Source: Thiobacillus sp. (GTDB taxonomy: Bacteria; Pseudomonadota; Gammaproteobacteria; Burkholderiales; Thiobacillaceae). Taken from it: a stretch of DNA of 40,242 bases. The notes under the pieces were generated by a model, which saw nothing but the letters and a program-made list of their open reading frames with translations, did not search any database and was not told the DNA's origin. The DNA lies in contig JANJXT010000030.1 in the NCBI GenBank assembly GCA_024708885.1, positions 1 to 40,242 on the forward strand, given 5' to 3'. Shown piece by piece: positions 1 through 8,800 of this stretch (the first letter of the stretch is position 1; the number at the start of each line of letters is the position of its first letter). Made by a program: the position numbers and the translations under genes.

Positions 1-876
1 CTGAAGATGCCCGAGGGCGAGGCGATCGAGCATCCGTGGGTGACGCGCGCGATCGAGAACGCGCAGCGCAAGGTCGAGCAGCGCAACTTCGACATCCGCA
101 AGCAGCTGCTCGAATACGACGACGTCTCCAACGACCAGCGCCGCGTCATCTACGAGCAGCGCAACGAATTGCTGGCGAGCGAGAACATCGCCGACACCAT
201 CCGCGCCATGCGCGACGACGTGTTGAACGATGCCATCAGCCTGCACATCGTCCCCGGCAGCATGGAGGAACAGTGGGACGTGGCCGGGCTGGAGAAGGTG
301 CTGGCCGCGCAGTTCACCCTGGACCTGCCGCTGGCGCAGTGGCTGAAGGAAGACACCACGCTCAATGAGGAGGGCCTGCGCAGCAAAATCCGCGCAGCCG
401 CCGATGCCCTCTACGCGGAGAAGGAAGCGCTGGTCGGTGCCGAAGGGCTGCGCCAGTTCGAGCGCGCGGTGATGCTGCAGAGCCTCGACACCCACTGGCG
501 CGAACACCTGTCCGCACTGGACATGCTGCGCCAGGGCATCCACCTGCGCGGCTATGCGCAGAAGCAGCCGAAGCAGGAATACAAGCGCGAGGCCTTCGAA
601 CTGTTCGCCGGCATGCTCACTGCGATCAAGGCCGAGATCACGCAGATCACCGCCACGGTGCAGATCCGCGCACCGGAGGAAGTGCAGGCGGTCGAACCGC
701 ACGAGCCTTCCAACGTGCAGTATCAGCACAGCGAGTATGATGAAGGCCGCGACTTCAGCGAGGCCGAGCGCGAGGCCGCCGCGCCGGCGTCCGCCTTCCC
801 CAAGGTCGGTCGCAACGACCCCTGCCCGTGCGGGTCGGGCAAGAAGTACAAGCAGTGCCACGGCAGATTGAGCTGA
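1..876 (+). CDS. secA: SecA preprotein translocase ATPase, C-terminal part (5' end outside window)
   Basis: The open frame enters from the left edge and ends at 876, giving about 291 residues of the C-terminal third of SecA. SecA is the cytoplasmic ATPase that drives proteins through SecYEG. The visible part starts in the helical scaffold ([19 protein letters not shown], then [12 protein letters not shown]). It continues through [24 protein letters not shown], segments typical of the helical scaffold domain and the two-helix finger region. It ends in an acidic linker and the zinc-binding tail [14 protein letters not shown] (Cys-x-Cys-x8-Cys-His), which binds SecB and phospholipid. The frame is intact with no sign of decay. 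Identification is very secure. The only gap is the missing N-terminal motor domains, which lie outside the window. Confidence 0.97.
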   Translation: MKMPEGEAIEHPWVTRAIENAQRKVEQRNFDIRKQLLEYDDVSNDQRRVIYEQRNELLASENIADTIRAMRDDVLNDAISLHIVPGSMEEQWDVAGLEKVLAAQFTLDLPLAQWLKEDTTLNEEGLRSKIRAAADALYAEKEALVGAEGLRQFERAVMLQSLDTHWREHLSALDMLRQGIHLRGYAQKQPKQEYKREAFELFAGMLTAIKAEITQITATVQIRAPEEVQAVEPHEPSNVQYQHSEYDEGRDFSEAEREAAAPASAFPKVGRNDPCPCGSGKKYKQCHGRLS

Positions 877-895
877 GGAGAGGAGGGACCATCCC

Positions 896-1123
896 ATGCC
901 CTATTACGTGTTCCGGATCGGCATGTTCAAGGTGCTGGAAAAGCAGGGCGAGTGGGCGAGCTTCAAGGAAGCCAAGGTTCAGCTCAACGCACTGCGCAAG
1001 ACGCTCGACCCGAAGTCAGGCGACCGCTACAAGATGATCTTCGCCGACAACGAACTCGTCGCGCAGGAGACGCTCAGCGCCGAGCGCGACCGCGACCCGA
1101 GTCTGGCCGGCGACGACTGGTAA
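896..1123 (+). CDS. Small conserved hypothetical protein, 75 aa
   Basis: A short gene starting 19 bp after the secA stop. The spacer holds a purine-rich ribosome binding stretch (GAGGAGAGGAGGGA), so it is probably cotranscribed with secA. The product starts MPYYVFRIGMFKVLEKQGEWASF and is basic in the middle (SFKEAKVQLNALRKTLDP) and acidic at the end (AERDRDPSLAGDDW). It has no signal peptide, membrane segment or cysteine, so a small cytoplasmic protein is expected. I recognise the type as a short betaproteobacterial conserved protein of unknown role but cannot assign a function. The good ribosome binding site, the codon use matching neighbouring genes and the clean stop support it as a real gene. 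Confidence 0.75.
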   Translation: MPYYVFRIGMFKVLEKQGEWASFKEAKVQLNALRKTLDPKSGDRYKMIFADNELVAQETLSAERDRDPSLAGDDW

Positions 1124-1156
1124 GGTCGGCGCGGCACACCCAGGGCAGACCGCCCC

Positions 1157-1603
1157 ATGTCCGGCTATAACGAGGATGCCTACCACCAGGCGCGCAGGGA
1201 ACGCATCGTGCATCCCTGTCCGTTCGAGCGCGCGCTGCTGTCGCGCTGCGTCGACTGCAGCCGGGCGCAGCGCCTCAATCTGGCCGAGCGCGAGGCCATT
1301 GCCTGTGGCGATCCAGCCACCGGCGTGCACTGCGCGGAGTTTCACCGGAGCCTCCACGTCAACGCACAGTTCGCACTGAAGATCCAGGCCGGTACGGCGT
1401 GGCCGTTCGGCAAGGAAATCCGCGCCCAGTGCGGCGGCGTGCGCGGCCTGGGTGCGGCGCTGGGTGGGGCGGGCGATGCGGCCACTGATGTCGGCGCGAG
1501 CGTGCTGCAGGGCATCGAGCGCTGGGGCGGCGCGGACGCTTTTCCCTACTCCGAAATCATGCGCGCCGTGGTGCATTACGAACCGCGCAAGCGGCGTTCC
1601 TGA
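1157..1603 (+). CDS. Cysteine-rich conserved hypothetical protein, 148 aa
   Basis: Starts 34 bp after the previous gene on the same strand. The N-terminal 60 residues carry five cysteines at 21, 31, 34, 50 and 59, including a CxxC pair (RCVDCSR), and there is a sixth at 92. This spacing suits a zinc site or an iron-sulfur cluster, but the ligand cannot be told from sequence. The middle is Gly/Ala-rich (GLGAALGGAGDAATDVGASVLQG) and the end is basic (YEPRKRRS). There is no signal peptide, which argues for a cytoplasmic location. No characterised family is recognised. The gene is convergent with the histidine kinase gene whose stop lies 18 bp away. Confidence 0.7.
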   Translation: MSGYNEDAYHQARRERIVHPCPFERALLSRCVDCSRAQRLNLAEREAIACGDPATGVHCAEFHRSLHVNAQFALKIQAGTAWPFGKEIRAQCGGVRGLGAALGGAGDAATDVGASVLQGIERWGGADAFPYSEIMRAVVHYEPRKRRS

Positions 1604-1620
1604 GCCGCGCGGCAGACGCC

Positions 1621-2988
1621 TCATCCGGTGGACGGAAAGTGCAGGCTGGCGGCAAGGCCGTGGCCGCCGTCGGCGCGCGGCAACCCTTCACCAAGCACGA
1701 GGCGGGCGTGCGACAGCGTGGCGATGCGCGCGACGATCGACAGCCCGAGCCCACAGCCCTCGCTGTCGGACTCGCCGCGCACGAAGCGTGCGGCGAGTCG
1801 TTCGCGCTCGTCCGGTGGCACGCCGGGACCGTTGTCGGCCACGCGCAGCACGCACCCGTTGCGATCACACGTGACGCTGACTTCGATGCGCGCAGCGGCG
1901 CCGGCGTAGCGCAGCGCATTGTCGACGAGGTTGCGCAGGGCAATCCGTAGCCATGCCGGGCTGACGGCGATGCGGCAGCCCGCCGTCAACTCGGCTTCCA
2001 GTGTCTGGCCCTGCTGGCGCGCCAGCGGCAGCAGTTCGGCGCATACCGCCGCGGCAGTTTCCGCCGCATCGACGAGCGTCGCGACGGAAGGCGCGACGGC
2101 GGGGTCGACGCGCGCCAGCGTGAGCAGCTGCTCGACCAGGTGGGTCATGCGGTCGACCCCGGCGGTCACCTGCGCCAGCGCGCGCTGACGGCCTGCGTCG
2201 TCCTGTGCGCGCAGCGCCACCTGCGCCTGCACCTTGAGCGCCGCCAGCGGCGTGCGCAATTCGTGCGCGGCATCGGCGGTGAAGCGCCGCTCGTTCTCGA
2301 ATGCCTCGTTGACACGCCCAATCAACGCATTGAGCGCGCTGCGCAGCGGCGCGATCTCGCTGGGCAGCGGCGCCGCTTCATCGAGCGGCTTCAACTGCTG
2401 CGGGTCGAGCGCGGCGACCTCGCGTGCGGCGGTGTCGACCGGACGCAGGCTGCGTCCCACCCCCAGCCATACGGCGAACGCCATCAAGGGCAGCGCGATC
2501 GCACCGGGGACGAGCACGGAAAAACCGATCTCGCGTGCCAACCGTTCGCGCGCGGCGTGTGCGTGTCCGACCACCACCCGGTATTCGGCATCCTTGCCGG
2601 TCACCGCGTAGATTCGCCAGTGCTCGCCGTGATGCGAAATCTCGGCGAAGCCCGGACGTATCTCCGCATCGAATCCGGAATGCCCCGCCGAGGTCACCAG
2701 ACGCCGGATGCGGTGGTGGTGTTCACGCCAGACTTCGAAGGCGATCGGCACCGTGTGGGTGTGGGCATTCTCGTGCAGCTCCTTGACGAAGTCCTTGACG
2801 TCGCCACCCTCGACGATGGCGAGCAGGGTTTCGGCAAGCTGCGTCAGTTGTGTGTCAAGCATCTCGTCCGCTTCGTGGTGGGCGCGCTGGTACGCCGCGA
2901 GCGCGGCGAACAGCCAGATGACCGCGAGCGCAGCGGTGAGGAGCCACACCAGACGGTGACGCAGCGAATAGGCGGGGCGCGCGCTCAT
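1621..2988 (-). CDS. Sensor histidine kinase, QseC/PmrB type, with His-rich periplasmic sensor
   Basis: A 455-residue membrane histidine kinase. The first membrane segment is at about 13-31 and the second at about 155-178. HAMP follows, then the H-box (RRFTADAAHELRTPLAALK, phospho-acceptor His242), the N-box (RIALRNLVDNALRYA) and G-boxes (DNGPGVP, GCGLGLSIV). The periplasmic domain between the membrane segments (about 32-152) holds 14 histidines, many clustered (HENAHTH, REHHHR, SHHGEHW, GHAHA). That is unusual for QseC and suggests metal sensing. Its ATG overlaps the stop of the response regulator gene by 4 bp (ATGA), so the two are translationally coupled. The neighbouring RND efflux operon and the PmrA-like boxes at 4534 and 4685 are the likely targets. 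Kinase function is certain. The metal ligand is an inference. Confidence 0.93.
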   Translation of the reverse strand: MSARPAYSLRHRLVWLLTAALAVIWLFAALAAYQRAHHEADEMLDTQLTQLAETLLAIVEGGDVKDFVKELHENAHTHTVPIAFEVWREHHHRIRRLVTSAGHSGFDAEIRPGFAEISHHGEHWRIYAVTGKDAEYRVVVGHAHAARERLAREIGFSVLVPGAIALPLMAFAVWLGVGRSLRPVDTAAREVAALDPQQLKPLDEAAPLPSEIAPLRSALNALIGRVNEAFENERRFTADAAHELRTPLAALKVQAQVALRAQDDAGRQRALAQVTAGVDRMTHLVEQLLTLARVDPAVAPSVATLVDAAETAAAVCAELLPLARQQGQTLEAELTAGCRIAVSPAWLRIALRNLVDNALRYAGAAARIEVSVTCDRNGCVLRVADNGPGVPPDERERLAARFVRGESDSEGCGLGLSIVARIATLSHARLVLGEGLPRADGGHGLAASLHFPSTG

Positions 2989-3656
2989 GCGCCGGCCGGG
3001 TGGGCGGTTGCCATGTAGCCGACGCCGCGCACGGTGCGGATGAACTCGCTGCCGAGCTTGCGGCGCAGGTGGTGGACGTGGACCTCGAGCGCGTTGCTGT
3101 CGACCGCGTCGTTCCAGGAATACAGCTGTTCCTCCAGCGCGCGCCGCGTCAGCACGCGCTCGGCGTTCTGCATCAGCACGTGCAGCAGGTCGAATTCGCG
3201 CCCGGTGAGCTCGACCGTCTGGCTGCCGCGCGTCACCGTGCGCGCCGCCGGATTGAGTTCGATCTCGCCGAGCGTGAGCAGGGGCTCCGGGCGGCCGTGT
3301 GCGCGGCGCACCAGCGCGCGCAGACGTGCCGCCACTTCGTCCAGATCGAAAGGCTTGAGCACGTAGTCGTCGGCGCCCAGGTCGAGCCCCTGCACCTTGT
3401 CCTCGACGCGGTCGCGCGCGGTGAGGATGAGCACCGGCGTGGCGTCGCGGCGTTCGCGCAGCCAGCGCAGCACCGATAGTCCGTCGCGCCGCGGCAGCCC
3501 GAGATCGAGCACCAGTGCGGCGAAACGCTCCGTCGACAGTGCCGCGACCGCGGCGTCGCCGTCGCGTACCCAGTCGACGGTGAAACCGGATTGCGCAAGA
3601 CCCGCCTGCAGGCCATCGCCGAGCAGCGTGTCGTCTTCAACCAGCAGTATGCGCAT
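2985..3656 (-). CDS. Response regulator, OmpR/PmrA (QseB-like) family
   Basis: A 223-residue two-component regulator. The receiver domain starts MRILLVEDD, with acidic pocket E7/D8/D9, phospho-acceptor Asp51 (VLDLGLP) and conserved Lys101 (LKPF). The C-terminal winged helix (about 126-218) contains TGREFDLLHVLMQN, VEVHVHHLRRKLG-type recognition helix residues and the terminal TVRGVGYM. The ATG at 3656 was chosen. A TTG 12 bp upstream would add four residues, but the family begins at MRI and a GGGG stretch lies at a fitting distance. The kinase gene overlaps its stop. Regulators of this clade bind direct repeats of CTTAA with an 11-bp period, and two such sites lie about 0.9-1.0 kb away, upstream of the efflux operon and the cytochrome b561 gene. 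Confidence 0.95.
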   Translation of the reverse strand: MRILLVEDDTLLGDGLQAGLAQSGFTVDWVRDGDAAVAALSTERFAALVLDLGLPRRDGLSVLRWLRERRDATPVLILTARDRVEDKVQGLDLGADDYVLKPFDLDEVAARLRALVRRAHGRPEPLLTLGEIELNPAARTVTRGSQTVELTGREFDLLHVLMQNAERVLTRRALEEQLYSWNDAVDSNALEVHVHHLRRKLGSEFIRTVRGVGYMATAHPAGA

Positions 3657-3713
3657 GGATGACCCCAAGGTTCATGTCGATTCGACAACCCGGAAAACAA
3701 ATGGGGAAGGCGT

Positions 3714-3863
3714 GTCGCCACCCGGATCATGAAACCGGCCCCTGCCCGCTTTCCTCCCGCTCGTTGGATGATGCCACGAAGCGATCGACTGAGCCCGCAC
3801 GCGGGCAAATCGCCGCTTATCCCGCAAGTGGGGGACACGAATTCGCCTGGCAATGTCTCACGC
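3714..3863 (+). repeat. Dispersed intergenic repeat, copy C (diverged, expanded)
   Basis: The left part (3714-3765) matches the copy at 18938 through GCATGAAACCGGC, TGCCCG and TTTCCTCCCGC. The right part (3822-3863) matches the copy at 27709 read on the minus strand: GGGGGACACG, TCGCCT, then CAATGTCTCACGC against CGATGTTTCACGC. About 55 bp of unrelated sequence sits between the halves, so this copy is either expanded or eroded. It fills the gap between the response regulator start and the cytochrome b561 stop codon, which falls at its right edge. It has no coding potential of its own. Homology to the other two copies was judged by eye. Confidence 0.7.
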
Positions 3864-4486
3864 TAGGCTTCATGCTCGACACCCTGTGCGGCGTTGAGGT
3901 ATTGCTTGCCGGTGATCATGCCCTGTGCCACGCGCTCGCCGCGTAGCTGGTGGAACACCAGCGCCGCGAGATGCAGGCCGATGAAGGCCAGCAGCAATGC
4001 GAACCCGGCTTCGTGCGGTTCTTCCAGCAGGTCCTTGAAACCATCGGCGCCGGCGAGCCAGGATGCGAGCGGGCCGGCCTCGAATTCGACGGCCGCGAGG
4101 CCCAGGCCGGTCACCGCCATCACCAGCATGACCGCGTACGCGAACAGATAGGCGAGGCTGGCGACGGGATCGTGCCCGGCGCGATGCAAGGCCGGCAGGC
4201 GCAGGCGGAGCAGGTCGCGCCACACGGCTGGATGCCACAGATCGCTCCAGCGCGCGCTCGCCGGGCCGACCATGCCCCACAGCAGGCGCACCAGCAGCGC
4301 CGTGGCGAAGGTGTAGCCGGCGATCAGGTGGGCATTCCAGAGCGCCGTTTCGGCCGGGCCATGTTCGAAGGCCTCGGCAAGCTGGCTGGTCGCGACCAAG
4401 GTAATCACCGACAAGGCGATGGTCCAGTGCAGCACCCGCAGCAGGGGGTCGTAGACCCGTTGGGGGGAGGGCTCAGTGTAGGGCAT
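3863..4486 (-). CDS. Cytochrome b561 family membrane protein
   Basis: A 207-residue integral membrane di-haem b-type cytochrome of the kind that shuttles electrons between quinol and a partner. Four hydrophobic segments are visible (about 20-34, 52-73, 108-133, 160-180). Candidate haem ligands are His20 (VLHW at the start of the first segment), His53, His158 (PHEAG) and His172 (GLHLAALVFHQ). The start has a strong ribosome binding site (AAGGAGACC). It is transcribed away from the efflux operon. On its own strand the upstream region holds a perfect PmrA-type box at 4534-4550. This links it to the adjacent two-component system and suggests a stress- or metal-induced redox role. The partner and substrate are unknown. 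Confidence 0.85.
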   Translation of the reverse strand: MPYTEPSPQRVYDPLLRVLHWTIALSVITLVATSQLAEAFEHGPAETALWNAHLIAGYTFATALLVRLLWGMVGPASARWSDLWHPAVWRDLLRLRLPALHRAGHDPVASLAYLFAYAVMLVMAVTGLGLAAVEFEAGPLASWLAGADGFKDLLEEPHEAGFALLLAFIGLHLAALVFHQLRGERVAQGMITGKQYLNAAQGVEHEA

Positions 4487-4533
4487 GGCGGTCTCCTTGC
4501 ATATTTGGGATGGTTGCAGTGTGGGCGACCTGC

Positions 4534-4550
4534 CTTAAAGCTGCCTTAAG
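4534..4550 (-). promoter_or_regulatory. PmrA-box-like operator facing cytochrome b561
   Basis: Read on the minus strand the site is CTTAAG, five bases, TTTAAG. This fits the known PmrA/BasR consensus YTTAAK-N5-YTTAAK in every fixed position. On the plus strand the first half does not fit, so the site points to the cytochrome b561 gene, whose start lies 47 bp downstream. The adjacent OmpR-type regulator belongs to the family that uses such boxes. Binding is inferred. Confidence 0.65.
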
Positions 4551-4684
4551 CCGCGCGCTTTCCGTGCGCTGGACTGTCCCCATCGACATGGCCGTGTTTT
4601 CTACAATTGAACGAGTGACGCGTGGCGACGTGCCGTGGCGATCAGGGTGCGCATTCCTGAATTGGAAGAAGTCCATACACTCAA

Positions 4685-4717
4685 CTTAATCTTTTCTTAA
4701 GTATCCACCGGCAGAAT
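4685..4717 (+). promoter_or_regulatory. PmrA-box-like operator and probable promoter of the RND efflux operon
   Basis: CTTAAT, CTTTT, CTTAAG at 4685-4701 is a full match to YTTAAK-N5-YTTAAK on the plus strand. Ten bases after the box lies CAGAAT (4712-4717), a 4/6 match to a -10 element. This places the box where a -35 element would be, as in activator-dependent PmrA promoters. The predicted transcript start near 4724 gives a leader of about 28 nt to the ATG at 4752. It would exclude the upstream in-frame ATG at 4716. Confidence 0.65.
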
Positions 4718-4751
4718 GCGCCTAATTTCATCTTCGATGTGGAGAACACGC

Positions 4752-5807
4752 ATGGCGCTTGCCTTTCTCTTGCGGAGCCTGCTGGCCTTGAGCCTGGCAG
4801 GCACCCTACCCGCCTTCGCGGCCGATGTGCTGCCGTTTACCCCCGCGCAGAAGCAGAATCTGGGGATCGTCAGCGAAGCGGCCGTCACCCAGGCCGCCGG
4901 ACCGGCGCTCACCTACCCTGCGCGCGTCGTCACCGCACCCGCCGGCGTCCGCGTGGTGGCGGCGGCCGGCGAGGCGCTGGTGACGCAACTGCACGTGCAG
5001 GCGGGTGATGGCGTGAAGCGCGGGGCGCCCCTCGTCACGCTTTCGATGCCGGGCCTCGCGGACGCCCACAACACGCTGACGCAGGCGCGCCTGCGCGCGC
5101 AGCTCGCTACCGACAATGCCGCGCGCGATGAAAAACTTTTCGCCGAGGGGCTCATCGCCGAGTCGCGCCTGCGCGCCACGCGCACCGAAGTCCAGGCGGC
5201 ACGTGCCGGGCTTGCCGCGGCACAGCAGGCACTGGCCTGGCTCGGGCAGGGAAAAGTCAGCGGCAGCGCGATCACCCTCGTCTCGCCCATCGCCGGCGTG
5301 GTGTCGGAGACTGCCGCCGAACCTGGCCTGCGCGTCGACGCCGGGGTGGCGCTGATGAAACTCGTGGACCCGTCGCAACTTGCGCTGGAGATTCCATTGA
5401 GCACGGCCCAGGCGCAACAGGTCGCGGTCGGCCAGCGGGTGACGCTTGCAGAGTATGAGGCGGGCGGACGCGTCATTGCGCTGCTGCCGCAGCTCAATGC
5501 GGCGCAGAGCGTGCTGGTGCGCGCCAGTCTGGCCGATCCGCAGCGCCTGCTGCGTCCTGGCCAGTCGGTGCGGGCCGCACTCGTGGGCGCGCCCGCCGCG
5601 CAGGGGGTGGTCGTGCCTGCAGCGGCCCTGGTATGGAAAGAGACTGCACCGCATGTGTTCGTCGAGACCGCAAACGGCTTCACGCCCACGCCGGTCACGC
5701 TGCTGCGGCGTAACGCCGAACAGGCGGAAGTCAGCGGTCTTGCCTCCGGCGCCCGTGTCGCGGTACGCGGCGTGGCGGCGTTGAAGGCCCGCTGGCTCGG
5801 GGAGTAA
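4752..5807 (+). CDS. RND efflux periplasmic adaptor subunit (CzcB/HlyD-like)
   Basis: A 351-residue membrane-fusion protein linking an inner-membrane RND pump to an outer-membrane channel. A signal peptide (MALAFLLRSLLALSLAGTLPAFA, about 23 residues) precedes the barrel-sandwich half-motifs (VVAAAGEALVTQLHVQAGD and later LVSPIAGVVSETAAEPG). A helical hairpin of about 60 residues lies between these two halves. A beta-barrel and membrane-proximal domain follow (VVVPAAALVWKETAPHVFVE). The ATG at 4752 was chosen over 4716 because GGAGA lies 6 bp before it, the signal peptide then has normal length, and the inferred promoter starts downstream of 4716. There is no His- or Met-rich metal-binding N-terminal extension of the CzcB/CusB kind. 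It is the first gene of an adaptor-pump-channel operon, and the pump gene starts 3 bp after its stop. Confidence 0.9.
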   Translation: MALAFLLRSLLALSLAGTLPAFAADVLPFTPAQKQNLGIVSEAAVTQAAGPALTYPARVVTAPAGVRVVAAAGEALVTQLHVQAGDGVKRGAPLVTLSMPGLADAHNTLTQARLRAQLATDNAARDEKLFAEGLIAESRLRATRTEVQAARAGLAAAQQALAWLGQGKVSGSAITLVSPIAGVVSETAAEPGLRVDAGVALMKLVDPSQLALEIPLSTAQAQQVAVGQRVTLAEYEAGGRVIALLPQLNAAQSVLVRASLADPQRLLRPGQSVRAALVGAPAAQGVVVPAAALVWKETAPHVFVETANGFTPTPVTLLRRNAEQAEVSGLASGARVAVRGVAALKARWLGE

Positions 5808-5810
5808 GCG

Positions 5811-8800
5811 ATGTTCAATGCCCTGATCGAAATCGCGCTGGTGCGCCGCTGGGCGGTCCTGTTTTTCGCGCTGCTGCTCGCCGCGCTCGGCATTCGCGCC
5901 TTCCAGTCGATTCCCATCGACGCTTTTCCAGACGTGTCGACCACCCAGGTCAAGCTGATCCTGAAAGCGCCCGGCATGACGCCGCAGGAAGTGGAGGCGC
6001 GCATCACCCAGCCGGTGGAAACCGAGTTGCTGGGCATTCCGCACCAGACCATCCTGCGCAGCCTGTCGAAGAACGCGCTGGTCGACATCACCGTCGATTT
6101 CGAGGAAGGCACGGACATCTACTGGGCGCGCCAGCAGGTCGCGGAGCGCTTCGCCAACGTCAAGGGCGACCTGCCCGCCAACGTGTCGGGCGGACTGGCA
6201 CCGATCTCCACGCCGCTCTCCGACCTGTTCATGTTCACCATCGACGGCCCGCTGTCGCTGGCAGAGAAGCGCAGCCTGCTCGACTGGACGATTCGCCCGC
6301 AACTGCGCTCGCTTCCGGGGGTGGCCGACGTCAACGCCCTCGGCGGCCGCGTGACGACGTTCACGGTCAGCCCGGATTCCGCTGCGCTGGCGGCGCGCGG
6401 CATTACCTACGCCGACCTGCGCGCGGCGCTGGAAGCCAATATCCGCAACGATGGCGCCGGTCGGGTCAACGAGGGCGAGGAAACCTGGGTGGTGCGTGTC
6501 GACGCCGGCGTCGCCTCGCTGGAGGATATCAGCCGCATCGGCATCCGCACCCTGGGCGGTGTCGTCGTGACCGTCGGCGACGTCGCCCAGGTCGAAATCG
6601 GCGAGCTGACCCGCTATGGCGCGGTGACGGAGAATGGGCACGGCGAGGCGGTCGAGGGACTGGTGATCGGCCTGAGGGGCGTGAATGCCGGCGTGCTCAT
6701 CGACAACGTCAAGGCACGCCTCGCAAAGATCCAGGCGACCCTGCCCGAGGGCGTCACGGTTTCGCCGTTCTATGACCGCGCGAAGCTGGTCGATCGCGCC
6801 GTTGGCACGGTGAGTCGCGCGCTGCTCGAAGCCGCCGTGCTGGTGGTGATCCTGCTGCTGCTGTTTCTCGGCAACCTGCGCGCCGCCGTCGTCGTCGCGC
6901 TGATCCTGCCGCTGTCGGTGCTGGCGACGTTCGTGCTCATGCGCCAGTTCGGCCTGTCCGCCAACCTCATGAGTCTGGGCGGGCTGGCGATCGCAATCGG
7001 GCTGCTGGTCGACGCCGCCGTGGTGGTGGTCGAGAACATCGTCGCGCACCTCGGACACGATGCGCAGGACACCGAACTGAGGCCGCTGCAACAGGTGCTG
7101 TGGGCGGTACATGAAGTGGCGCGTCCGGTGGCCTCGGGTATCGCCATCATCGCCATCGTGTTCCTGCCGCTGCTCACCCTGCAGGGGCTGGAGGGCAAGT
7201 TGTTCACCCCGGTCGCGCTCACCATCGTGTTCGCGCTCGCCTCCTCGCTGTTGCTGGCGTTCACCGTCATCCCCGCGCTGGCACTCATGCTGCTGAAGCG
7301 TACAGGACATGGCGATCCGTGGCTGCTGCGCCGCGCGCAGGCGGTGTATGCACCCCTCCTCAAGCACGCCTTGGCGCGCCCCAAGCGCGTCTATGCCAGC
7401 ACCGCCGTGCTGGTGCTGGCGGCCGTCGCGGTCTACCCGTTCATTGGCAAGACCTTCATGCCGGTGATGGACGAAGGCGACATCCTGGTGCAGTTGGAGA
7501 AGCTGCCGTCGATCAGTCTCGAGGAGTCGATCGCGCAGGATCTGCGCGTGCAGCAGGCGCTCCTGAAGCAGGTCCCCGAGATCGAGCGCATCGTTGCCCG
7601 CGTGGGAGCCGACGAGCTGGGCCTCGATCCGATGGGACTCAACGACACCGATTCGTTTCTCGTGTTGAAGCCGAAGGCCGCGTGGCGCAAGCCCGACAAG
7701 GATTGGCTGATCGGCGAAATCCGCACGGTGCTCGAGGAATTCCCCGGTATCGCCTACAACTTCACCCAGCCGATCGACATGCGCGTGTCGGAAATGCTCA
7801 CCGGTTCGCGCGGCGACGTCGCGATCAAGATCTTCGGCCCCGATCTCGCCACCCTCAACCGCCTGGCGGGTGAGGTCGCCGCCACGATCGAAGCGGTGCC
7901 GGGCGCCACCGACGTCTACACACAGAAGAACGACGGCGTCCAGTATCTGCAGGCGGAAATCGACCGCGACGCCGCCGCGCGCTTTGGCTTGAGCACGGAC
8001 GATATCGCCATGCTGCTGCGCACCCAGCTCGAGGGCGAAGTCATCGGCACGCTGCAACAGCAGGGCCGCCGTGTGCCGCTGCAGTTGCGCGGCCCGGAAG
8101 CGCTGCGCAACGCGCCTGATGCGCTGCAGGCGCTGCGTCTGAGTCTGGCCGACGGCCGCAGCATCAGTCTCGACCAGGTCGCCCACCTCAAGCGCACCGA
8201 GGGGCCGGTCGCGGTGAAGCGCGAGAATGCCGCGCGCTTTGCCGTGGTGCAGAGCAACGTCAGCGGGCGCGACCTGGTGAGCTTCGTCACGGATGCACAG
8301 GCCGCGGTGGCAGCGAAGGTGAACCTGCCGACCGACTACCACCTGGCCTGGGGCGGCCAGTTCGAGAACCAGCAGCGCGCCGCGCTGCGCCTGCTGATCG
8401 TGGTGCCGGTGGCGCTGCTGCTGATCGGCTTCCTGCTCTACGTGACCTTCGGCGACCTGCGCCAGGCGCTGCTGGTGATGATGAACGTACCGCTTGCGCT
8501 GGTTGGCGGCGTCTTCGCGTTGGCGGTGTCGGGAGAATATCTGTCGGTGCCGGCCTCGGTCGGTTTCATCGCCCTGCTCGGCATCGCGGTACTCAACGGC
8601 GTGGTGCTGGTCAGCCATTTCAACCAGCTGCGCGACCAGGGCCTGCGCGGCAGCGTCGTCGTGCAGGAGGGTGCGCGGCGCCGCCTGCGCCCCGTGCTCA
8701 TGACAGCGAGCATCACCGCCTTTGGCCTGATGCCGTTGCTGTTCGCAAGCGGTCCCGGCTCGGAAATCCAGCGCCCACTCGCCATCGTCGTCATCGGCGG

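Noticed and set aside
4716-4751. An earlier ATG for the efflux adaptor
   Set aside because: It has no ribosome binding site, would precede the inferred transcript start and would distort the signal peptide; GGAGA supports 4752.
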